A stretch of DNA of 64,000 bases from Larix kaempferi (lineage: Eukaryota > Streptophyta > Pinopsida > Pinales > Pinaceae): positions 1,922,001-1,986,000 of the forward strand of contig BSBM01000442.1 of NCBI GenBank assembly GCA_027924585.1. Reading direction: 5' to 3'. Below the pieces are notes generated by a model, which was given only the letters and a program-made list of their open reading frames with translations, did no database searches and had not been told where the DNA came from. The position numbers were made by a program, and so were the translations under genes. This document shows, in pieces, positions 45,541 through 53,919 of this stretch; position 1 is the first letter of the stretch; every line of letters begins with the position of its first letter.

Positions 45541-47553
45541 TTATTCTAGAGTTTTGAATTCAAGAGCACTATGGGAAAGTCTATTTTGCACATAGACTGC
45601 TATCCTAGCTGCTTCAGCCCATAAATACATAGGTAGATCTTGATCATGTATCATGGTTTTTACAGCTTCCATTATGGTTCTATTCTTTCTTTTAGCCACC
45701 CCAATTTGTTGGGGATTATAGGGAGTGGTTAGTTCCCTCTTGATTCCAACTTCCTTACAAAAGTATTCAAATTCCTTTGAAGTATATTCTCCCCCATTGT
45801 CTGTTCTGAGAATCTTGATTTTCTTTTCTGAGAGATTTTTTATTAAGGCCTTGAACTCTTTGAATTTTCCGAAAACCTCATTCTTACCTTTTAGAAAGTA
45901 TATCCATGTCTTTCTTGAATAGTCATCAATAAATGAAAGATAGTATTCAAAACCACTTAGGGAAGTGGTAGGCATAGGTCCACATACATCTGAATGTATT
46001 AGCTCTAAGATGTTCTTAGTCTTTGTTTCACTTTTTGGAAAAGGATTCTTGACATTCTTCCCTTTTTCACATCCTTTGCATGAGCCATTATGATCAACCT
46101 TTAAGTCTGGTAGACCTATCACCACCTTGCTTACATAGGGTAGGGATTTATAGTTAATGTGGGCTAATCTTCTGTGCCATAGCTCACATGGGCTAGATGC
46201 TTCATGGGCAAGGGCAACTTCTGGAAGTCCCTTTAGTTTATAGAGGCCTCCTTCCTCTTCACCAATGACAACTGCATCTTTAAAGGATTTTCCCTTTAGC
46301 CACATGAGTACCTGACCATCTATGAAGGCAACTCCAAAACCTTTCTTATCTAGTGATGAGATAGAGAGTAGGTTTTTATTTAGTCCTGGCACATATAAGA
46401 TTTCTTTCATCTTCAAGGGTGAACCAGAATCTAGCTTGTAGCTTGCTTCACCAATCCCCTTGATGGGATATTGGTAATCATCTCCTAGAGATACCTTTTG
46501 TGAAGAAGACTTTTCTTCAAGTTTTGAGAAAGTCTTTCTTTGACCTGACATGTGCTTAGAAGCACCACTATCAATGAGCCATGTATCTTCTCCAGGAGAT
46601 ACAGATCCAGAGAGTGCAGAGAATAGGACATATTCTTCTGGATTTTCTTTCTTTACTTTGGATCTTTTCTTTCGAGGCCTTTCTTCCTCTTCTTCTTCTT
46701 CTTCTTCTTCTTCTTCTTCACTATCATCTTCTGCCATATGAGCATGGTGTCTTTTGTGTATAAACTTCTTCTTCCTTTCTGAAGGACAAAATCTAGCAAT
46801 GTGTCCAAGTTTAAGACGATTGTAGCATTGGACTGTGGAGAGATCCCTTACTTGATTGGGTCTTTTATTCCTTTTGAATTTGGAGAAGTGTTGAGATCCC
46901 TTGTGTTCAACTTTCTTGAAGTGACCCATTTTTTTCTTGGTGTGAGTAGCCAAGGCTTGATCATCCTCTTTGAGAAGTGCTTCCCTGTTGGCTACCCTAG
47001 CCTCTTCTTGAACACAATCTTCCCATACTACATCAAACTTCATACTTTCCTTTCTGGCACACATAGTTTGTATAAATGATTCCCAAGATCTAGTGAGACC
47101 ATTTAGAGCAGTCATCACAAGTTCATCTTCATCAAGAGTATCACCAATGTCATCTAGTTGTTCCTTGATTTGTGAGACCCTTGAGAAGTAGTCTTGAATG
47201 GATTCTCCTTTGTGCATCTTGGTACTCTTCAATTGAGTCCTTAGGTTCATCTTCCTATTGATGTTCTTTCCTTCATACATTCTTCCTAGGGCATCATACA
47301 TTTCCTTTGGAGTCTTCTTGGAGGCCACTTGGGGAATCAAGTGGTCTTTAATAGAATCAGCTATGATTCTCTTTGCCCTAATCAAATCCTTCCTATGCTT
47401 TTCTTTGGCTTCATCTCCTTCTGGTTCTGCCACTTCATCCTTGATATAATGAGCAAGATCATTCTCTTCGAGAATGAGACCAATTATGTATTTCCATGCC
47501 CGGAAATTTTCTATACCTTCTAGCTTGTCTTCAAGCTTAGTGTTTGGAGCCAT
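45541..47553 (-). CDS. Copia-B gag, protease and integrase
   Basis: Starts at ATG 47553. Gag: KLEDKLEGIENFRAWKYIIG and GESIQDYFSRVSQIKEQLDD; the knuckle CYNRLKLGHIARFC has Arg for the second Cys (46816-46818). An acidic run of about 13 Glu comes from a (CTT)n microsatellite at about 46684-46722. Protease: WLIDSGASKHMSG. GAG-pre-integrase: CELWHRRLAHINYKSLPYVS. Integrase: LSFIDDYSRKTWIYFLK, LRTDNGGEYTSKEF, and TTPYNPQQIGVAKRKNRTIM, in which the catalytic Glu position is Lys (codon at 45691-45693) and a conserved Asn is Ile. Apart from the TAA at its end the frame is open. The Lys predicts a dead integrase. Confidence 0.93.
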   Translation of the reverse strand: MAPNTKLEDKLEGIENFRAWKYIIGLILEENDLAHYIKDEVAEPEGDEAKEKHRKDLIRAKRIIADSIKDHLIPQVASKKTPKEMYDALGRMYEGKNINRKMNLRTQLKSTKMHKGESIQDYFSRVSQIKEQLDDIGDTLDEDELVMTALNGLTRSWESFIQTMCARKESMKFDVVWEDCVQEEARVANREALLKEDDQALATHTKKKMGHFKKVEHKGSQHFSKFKRNKRPNQVRDLSTVQCYNRLKLGHIARFCPSERKKKFIHKRHHAHMAEDDSEEEEEEEEEEEEERPRKKRSKVKKENPEEYVLFSALSGSVSPGEDTWLIDSGASKHMSGQRKTFSKLEEKSSSQKVSLGDDYQYPIKGIGEASYKLDSGSPLKMKEILYVPGLNKNLLSISSLDKKGFGVAFIDGQVLMWLKGKSFKDAVVIGEEEGGLYKLKGLPEVALAHEASSPCELWHRRLAHINYKSLPYVSKVVIGLPDLKVDHNGSCKGCEKGKNVKNPFPKSETKTKNILELIHSDVCGPMPTTSLSGFEYYLSFIDDYSRKTWIYFLKGKNEVFGKFKEFKALIKNLSEKKIKILRTDNGGEYTSKEFEYFCKEVGIKRELTTPYNPQQIGVAKRKNRTIMEAVKTMIHDQDLPMYLWAEAARIAVYVQNRLSHSALEFKTLE

Positions 47554-48174
47554 CTTCTCTTGGGGGAGTCCAAGAGACAGAGTAGTACTTACCTGAAAAG
47601 TTACCTTTTACTTTTCCGGATCCTAAGACAGAATTTTATCGCACTTTTGGTAGAATTAGGGTTTGACTTTCCCGGAGTTCTACCCAACCAAAAAGTTCGA
47701 TCTAGGGCTCAAAAGATTTGTCTTGAGAAGGGTTATCCAGCCATGTAATCAGATTTCAACAATATCAACTTTCTGCTGAAACCAATTTTTGATTTATCGC
47801 ACTTTTGGTAGAATTAGGGTTTGACTTTCCCAGAGTTCTACCCAACCAAAAAGTTCGATCTAGGGCTCAAAATATTTGTCTTGAGAAGGGATATCCAGCC
47901 ATGTAATTAGATTTCAACAATACCAACTTTCTGCTGAAACCAATTTCTGATTTATCGCACTTTTGGTAGAATTAGGGTTTGACTTTCCCGGAGTTCTACC
48001 CAACCAAAAAGTTCGATCTAGGGCTCAAAAGATAGGTATTAAGAAGAGCTATCCATCCATGTAATCAGAATTCAAAAATACCAACTTTCTGTTGAAACCC
48101 TAACATACACCGGAGAGAGAGAGAGGTATTCTTACCTTGTGAAAGATGTTCTATTCAGTCTAGCTCTGATACCA
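47554..48174 (-). repeat. Copia-B leader with three 158-bp repeats
   Basis: 621 bases between LTR and gag. Three units begin tttatcgc at 47635, 47793 and 47951. The match to 40941-41561 is close to complete. Primer site tggtatcagagc (minus strand) lies at about 48163-48174. Confidence 0.9.
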
Positions 48175-48664
48175 TGTTAAGTTTAAACCAAATAGACTAG
48201 TAAGATCACTGAAAGAAGCATAATCACAAGATAGACACAGAATTTACCCTGGGAAACCTTCATGGGGTAGAAAACCCAGCAAAGCTTTCCTCAATAAGAT
48301 GATCAACCAAAATACAAGATGTGCTCCCTCCTTCCTTTCTTCCTTAGCAGATCTCCCAGACAAGTGCGCCTCTTTTCACAAGTGAGTGAGTGATCTAATG
48401 AGGAGTTCACCTCCTCTATTTATACTGACTCCTAACTGACTAAAAGACCTAATGGGGCCGACCTCTCCTGGAGAAGTCTAATAACCCCTAAAATATTATC
48501 TCAGGGCCGACCCCCACATGGTGGGTCTAATAACCCTAGTTAACACAACTTCTCGGAGGAATAAACATCTCCGGATACATAGTAGAATCACCTCGGAGGT
48601 ATAGAACATCTCCGGAATAAATAATATACAAATATAATATTCTTGGAAGTTACAATATTCAACA
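48175..48664 (-). repeat. Copia-B outer (5') LTR
   Basis: 490 bases, the same length as 41562-42051. TATA box on the minus strand at 48417-48424. Beyond its end, actgc (48665-48669) starts the Gypsy-B LTR remnant and is the likely target-site sequence; the partner copy on the left was deleted. Confidence 0.95.
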
Positions 48665-49483
48665 ACTGCGTGGCGTAAATGCCATTGTATGTATCGATCA
48701 GTCGCAAGAGGACTGAGGGGAATGTAATTGTATGTCTTTGTCATTGTAATACCTGTAGAAGAAGAGAATAGATCTAAGAGAAGGGCTCCCAGCTGTGTGC
48801 GTGGAGTTTCCCAGAAAGATCTAAGGCTGCAGCTGTGTGCGCAGCATAACTATGTTAGCCCCATCTAAAGATAATATAAAACAGTCCTGTGGACGTGGGT
48901 TCCCTCCTGGAGGTGAACTACATAATTCTGGTTGTCGTGGTGATGCTTTATGTGATTGCATTTCTTTGCTTTACTGTCTATGTTTCCATGAATGTTTCGC
49001 TATCTTTATGAATGAGTATGTAGAGTAAATCCTCGAAGCTCCCTTAGAAGAGTACTTGTGCATGGTCGAAGGAGTCTGTGAGAACACTGTCGTTGCAACG
49101 CTTAAGGTGTGTGTTGCTGTGCCTTGGCGCAAGGGCAGAGACGATACATAGTGTATCGGACGTAGCGGGTAAACGCCTCGTGCGCAGGCGAGGAGCTACC
49201 ACGCAGCTAGGCTGGGAAGAGTGAGTCCCTGCGCTGTAGCGCTACGAGACCTGAGGAAGAGTAAGACGCTCTGCTCCGGGGTTACCTGCAAGAAGGGAAG
49301 GGAGAAGACTGTAGTCTCTACACCGCCTAGGTTAAGAAAGCTTGATTCCTTAGCCCCCCAATAGCCACTTCGGGTGAGACTTCGGGCTGTTGCGCAGCTC
49401 GTTGCCGAGAGTGCCAGTGCGCCAAAGGGGTGTTTGTTGCTGCGCATCCTGAAAACCCAGGTCTGTCCAGAAAGCAGCCAACA
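48665..49483 (+). repeat. Gypsy-B 3' LTR, distal 819 bases only
   Basis: It matches 30917-31735 base for base with few changes and no net length difference. The first 688 bases expected for this LTR are missing on the left of Copia-B because of the deletion at 40065. Its end aaagcagccaaca is followed by the TSD AGAAC. Confidence 0.93.
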
Positions 49484-51478
49484 AGAACAAAGCTTGAAGC
49501 TAAATCCAAGAAATGTACCTTTATTGGATATGGGGTTGATGAATTTGGTTATCGTTTATGGGATTATGAAAATAACAAAATCATCAGGAGTAGAGATGTG
49601 ATATTCAATGAAAAGTTTATGTATAAATATCAGTTGCAGGGAAAGAAACAGGAAAAAGAAAACACAGAGTACACAGAGCTTGATGAAATTAAAGAAAATG
49701 AAGTTCCGAAGGTGCCAGAAAACCAAGAACAACAGCAAGTACCTGAAACTCCCGCAACTATAAGAAGATCTATTAGGTTAAGTAGACTCCCTGAATGATA
49801 CTCTCCTTCAATGTATTATTTATTGATGACTAATTCTGGTGAACCAGAATGTTATGAAGAAGCAATGCAGGTGGAAACTAGAAAGAAGTGGGAGCAAGGC
49901 ATGAATGAGGAGATGGAATCATTGGTTGGAAACCAGACTTGGGATTTGGTTCAGTTGCTTGTTGGTAAGAGAGCATTGCAGAACAAATGGATCTATAGGT
50001 TGAAGGAAGAAGGAGGTAAGAAGCGGTACAAGGCGAGACTTGTTGTAAAGGGGTTTGCATAGAAGAAAGGTATAGATTTTGATGAAATATTTTCTCCTGT
50101 TGTTAAGATGACTTCAATTAGGACTATCTTAAGTCTAATGGCGGTAGAAGATTTGCATCTTGAACAGTTAGATGTAAAAATAGATTTTCTCCATGGGGAT
50201 TTGGAGGAAGAGATATATATGCAGTAGCCACAAGAGTATGAGGTCAAAGGGAAGGAGGATTTGGTATGCAGGTTGAAGAAGAGCTTGTATGGCTTGAAGC
50301 AAGCTCCAAGGCAGTGGTATTTAAAATTTGACAGGTTTATGACAGAACAAGGTTATAGTAGATGTCATTCTGACCACTGTGTTTATTTCAAGAAGCTAGA
50401 CAATGAAAGATATATTATCTTGTTATTGTATGTGGATGACATGCTTATTGCAGGGTCTAACATGCAGGATATAAATGTAATCAAAAGGAAGCTAGCTAAT
50501 TCATTTGTGATGAAGGATTTGGGTGTTGCAAAGCAAATCCTTGGTATGAGAATAACGAGAGATAGGAAAAATTGCAAATTGACATTGTCTTAGAGTGAGT
50601 ACATACAAAAGGTGTTGGAGAGGTTCAGAATGCAGAATGAAAAACTAGTAACTACACCTTTGGCTAGCCATTTCAGTCTAAGTAAGGAAATGTGTCCCAA
50701 GACACAGGAAGAGATAGATTACATGTCTAAGATCCCCTATAAATCAGCAGTTGGCAGCTTGATGTATGTCATGGTGTGCAAAAGACCAAATATTGCACAA
50801 ACAATGGGAGTTGTGAGCAGATATATGAACATTCCAGGTAAAGAACATTGGAAGGAAACACAGTGGATTCTCAGGTATTTGAGAGGTACTACCACTCAGG
50901 CATTATGTTTTGGAGGTTCAGACACTGTTCTACAGGGATATGTTGATGCAGATATGGTAGGTGATAAGGATAGCAGGAGGAGCACCACAGGGTATGTGTT
51001 TACTGTAGGTGGAATAGCAGTAAGTTGGATTTCGAAACTGGAGAAGGTTGTTGCACTTTCAACAATGGAAGCAGAGTATCTTGTTATTACAGAGGCTAGT
51101 AAAGAGATGATTTGGCTGCAGAGGTTTATGGAGGAATTGGGTAAGAAGCAGAAGGATAACAGGTTTTATAGTGACAACCAGAGTGCCATTCATCTTGCAA
51201 AGAAATCAACATTCCATTTTGAGGACTAAACATATACAGCTCAAGTACCATTTCATACGCTCTGTTCTGGAAGATGAACTGTTGAAGCTGGAAAAGATAC
51301 ATACTAGCTAGAATTCTGCAGACATGTTCACAAAGGTAGTGACCAGAGAGAAACTGAGTTCTTTCTCAGTTTCAGTTGGCCTTCTAGCATGAAGGTGAAG
51401 ATGAGAAAGTTTCCAAGTCCAAGTTCCATCAATTACAACAACGGTGGAGTTGTTGTGATTAGTCTCCAAGTGGGAGAT
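49484..51478 (+). pseudogene. Copia-A pol: reverse transcriptase and RNase H
   Basis: After the TSD, the frame continues the integrase end (KLEAKSKKCTFIGYG, RLWDYENNKIIRSRDVIF), then RT: WEQGMNEEMESLVGNQTWDL, NKWIYRLKEEGGKKRYKAR, LEQLDVKIDFLHGDLEEEIY, LKKSLYGLKQAPRQWYLKFD, LLLYVDDMLIAGSN (YVDD). RNase H: GYVDADMVGDKDSRRSTTGY, VVALSTMEAEYLVITEAS, FYSDNQSAIHLAKKS. Stops: TGA 49797, TAG 50060, 50225, 50591, and one near 51310. A one-base shift near 51215 moves the last part (HIQLKYHFIRSV, NSADMFTKVV) to another frame. The polypurine tract aagtgggagat ends at 51478. Confidence 0.9.
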
Positions 51479-52021
51479 TGTTGGTTGTGGAGCCTGATCT
51501 CCAGATTCAGAGATATTATTATTCAGCTGTGTCCATACCCCAAGTTTGGTTATGATCTCGGCACGACGCTCAGGGGGTCTGGGGGGCACAAGGGCCATCG
51601 CCCTCGAGAAAGGGGGTTTGGGGGCAACGCCCCTGAGAAAATTTTTTGGGGTTGTTTTTACCACCAGTTTTCGGGCCCATGGTTTTGGGTAACCCGTGGT
51701 ATTTTCCCATTGTATTTCCCTTATAAAAGAAAGACATTGTAACATGGCTAGGGTTGATGTATTAGGTGTTATGCATTGTAAATATCTCTGAGATCATAAA
51801 GAGAGACTGTGAGACAGTGAAGAGGAAGTGCAGCGGTTGTGTTGCAGGTTGTGTCCCTTCACTTTGTTGGACGGTATAATAATAAGGACTGGAAACTTCA
51901 GTGTGGACGTAGCCCATCTTGGGGTGAACCACGATATATCTGTGTCTCTCTTGTAATGTGTGTGTGATTATATTTTCATTTCTGTTTATCGTTATTGCTC
52001 CGCGATCCTGTTTTTCTAACA
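51479..52021 (+). repeat. Copia-A 3' LTR
   Basis: 543 bases, paired with 27667-28180. It is longer by 29 bases in a G-rich stretch (about 51580-51650). TATA box at 51722-51728. Followed by TSD GCAGT (52022-52026). Confidence 0.94.
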
Positions 52022-52304
52022 GCAGTTTCCCATTTTCATCCACGAACTGCTTGTGATATATTGCTCCTGATAAGAGCTTACAGCATTTTGAAACTAGTGG
52101 AATGTCTTGTGCATCCGAACTCAAACCCGAATTGTGATCCTACAATATAGAATAAATCAATATTCAAATTCACATGGATAAGTAACATAAATTCAAATAA
52201 GTAGCCAAAAAATAAATAAAACCTGAACTTACCGAGGATTGAATGGGAGAACTCGTCGAACTTTGAACAAGATGGTATGAGCTGGAATCTGAAAAATTGG
52301 CCAT
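52022..52304 (-). pseudogene. SET-like gene, N-terminal exons (upstream of Copia-A)
   Basis: On the minus strand an ATG at 52304 opens MANFSDSSSYHLVQSSTSS, a Ser-rich start, up to a GGTAAG donor near 52241. A second exon starts after an AG near 52141 and keeps the frame: SDHNSGLSSDAQDIPLVSKC, then LLSGAIYHKQFVDENGKLL to the TSD. Joined across Copia-A the frame goes straight on (LLYPTNCNMPSSS) at 27661 and below. The N-terminal part has no domain I recognise. The intron with GT and AG edges supports a real gene origin. Function is inferred from the SET-like part only. Confidence 0.5.
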
Positions 52305-53919
52305 TTGATACTACAAAATTTTCTTCCTGCATTTGATCCAAATCAACAATCAACATATATATACTATGAAACATTGTAATTGGTGTGGTTAAATAGTAAG
52401 AGGACATTTGGTATGAATATATAATTTTAAGTGGACACATAAAAACAAAGATTTTACAAATTAAACCGATGTGTTTATTCATACATAACCGCACTGGTGC
52501 GCTAACATAAACACAATGCACTGGTGCGTGTGAATATAAACGCACTGTTAAAGAATATCCGCAAAAATCCCCCGCGGTGGAAAATATCCTCTACATTTGG
52601 TAGCGGATATTTCTACATGCATTTTTACAAAATAATTCATTCTGGTGGGTTTACTACAGAAAAGCGCATCGATGCATCCTAACATTACATGCACTGTTGT
52701 ACGGGTTTTTAAATTATTTAGAATACGGTGCGTTGTACGTATGTACGCACCGGTGCAACTTGATAACATGCGCACCCAAATGTCGAAAATCAAAATTTAA
52801 AAAAGTCGCACAGAAATTTTAAGTTCGAAAAGTAAATCTAAATAGTGTTTAAAAGCCAAAAACCTAAACATTAACTCACTGTTTTGTCAAAATTTTCAGG
52901 GGAGAGTTCTAGAAGAGAGACTTACGTGGAAAGAGTTTGGAGCAACTGGAAGGAGTTCTGAGAGTCAAATTTTGTTAGGTATGGTGAATCAAACAAAACC
53001 ATGCATAATATAAATTTCAAGCATGTAAATATTACTATATATCTTATAACCTCATTTAGAGTTTAACTAGATTTAGAAAAAAAAATTCATACTTACCTTC
53101 AATGTTGCAACAATTATTTTCTCGCTACTTTTTTTATGTGGCTGCAAAATTCTTCACTAGGGTTTAAATCCCTCTATTATTATACAGAATTACGATTTCA
53201 CCTTTTAGGGATTTTGGATTTACTGAGCTTTTGATTATATATAGAAAGCATAGGGTGATATGGGGCCGCTTTCTTGGTCAAATCCGTAACCATGTCGGCC
53301 CTATCAAGTTTTTTTTTTTTTTTTTAATTAAAAAATGCATGCATCAAAATCGGTGCATTTATATTATGAGAATTCATCGGTGTGTCCATCTACATAACGC
53401 ACCGGGTATGACCCATGTCGCATCATTTTTAATTATTTTATAAAAAACACAAAATTCATTTTTTCGTGTCTCAGTTATTTGTTCCCGGTGTGTCTCATTT
53501 ACTATAACACACCAGATATGACATGTGTCGAGTCATTTTTTTTATTAGTTCATAAAAATGAAAAATTTGATTCTCTGTTCTCGGTGCAACCTATTTAATT
53601 TAACGCACTGGGGCGTTTCATGTATACAAGCACACCGAATTCATATTTATTCTTTTTAATATTTTTTTGTCGTATTTTGAAGGTCTGTAATTTGTTTGTA
53701 TAATATATTGATAACTTCCGTATTTAATGGCACAAGTTGTTTATTGATAGAAAATGAATGTTATGAGTTCAATGAACAACAACTTTAATCAACATGATGG
53801 GATCACATCAAGACTTACGAAGAACGCAAGTGATTTTAATTAATTTTGTATTTAAATTAATTTGTTTGAATTATTTGTAAAGTTAACTAGTATGTATTGG
53901 TTAATGTGTGACATGTAGA
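52305..53919. promoter_or_regulatory. Intergenic region with GCACCGGTGC-type palindromes between divergent genes
   Basis: About 1.6 kb, no gene on either strand. The palindromes gcactggtgc (52491-52500, 52518-52527), gcatcgatgc (52665-52674) and gcaccggtgc (52747-52756) and half-sites such as cggtgc, gcaccgg and gcactg (near 52541, 52691, 52727, 53351, 53398, 53485, 53583, 53602, 53632) are spread from 52490 to 53640. Clustered short motifs of this kind are what CACTA transposases bind in subterminal regions. A T-run lies at 53309-53326. It sits between the 5' ends of the SET-like gene and the + strand gene, so it may be a shared promoter. Confidence 0.5.

Larger units (their letters stand above)
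40065..48664 (-). mobile_element. Copia-B: Ty1/copia, partial tandem sharing one LTR
   Basis: On the minus strand the order is LTR (48664-48175), leader, gag-pol (47553-43486), 3' UTR, polypurine tract, LTR (42051-41562), then again primer site, leader and the start of gag (40940-40065), where it is cut off. The middle LTR is flanked by a polypurine tract on one side (ctcccccttaac) and a primer site on the other (gctctgatacca), so two units share it. The LTRs (both 490 bases) differ at about seven sites by eye. It lies in the Gypsy-B 3' LTR at the point matching 30917; the site sequence there is actgc. Confidence 0.93.
30229..49483 (+). mobile_element. Gypsy-B: Ty3/gypsy element nested in Copia-A (Athila/Tat-like)
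   Basis: A full 5' LTR of 1507 bases (30229-31735) pairs with a partial 3' LTR of 819 bases (48665-49483), which matches its last 819 bases. The TSD AGAAC is exact. Internal order: leader, gag with five zinc knuckles, protease, a second gag-like domain, RT, RNase H, integrase, an extra ORF. The primer site tggttccgttgccgg (31818-31832) resembles the Asp tRNA site of Athila-type elements. Copia-B lies at 40065-48664 and, with a deletion, replaces the end of the extra ORF, the polypurine tract and the first 688 bases of the 3' LTR. Lineage is inference. Confidence 0.93.
27667..52021 (+). mobile_element. Copia-A: Ty1/copia element, host of Gypsy-B
   Basis: The LTRs (514 and 543 bases) share the ends tgttggttgtgg and tttttctaaca. 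The TSD GCAGT is exact (27662-27666 and 52022-52026). A primer site tggtatcggagcc (28183-28195, initiator-Met tRNA type) follows the 5' LTR, and a polypurine tract aagtgggagat precedes the 3' LTR. Gag, protease and integrase lie at 28256-30228; RT and RNase H continue at 49489-51394. Gypsy-B (30229-49483) splits pol between integrase and RT. Removing it leaves about 5.1 kb, a normal copia length. The element itself splits the SET-like gene. Confidence 0.94.

Noticed and set aside
43486-47553. Copia-B gag-pol as a host gene
   Set aside because: It is flanked by LTRs, a primer site and a polypurine tract, and has the complete copia domain order.
52078-52545. 155-residue minus-strand ORF near 52.1-52.5 kb
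   Set aside because: It runs through splice edges in a frame different from the one that continues across Copia-A.
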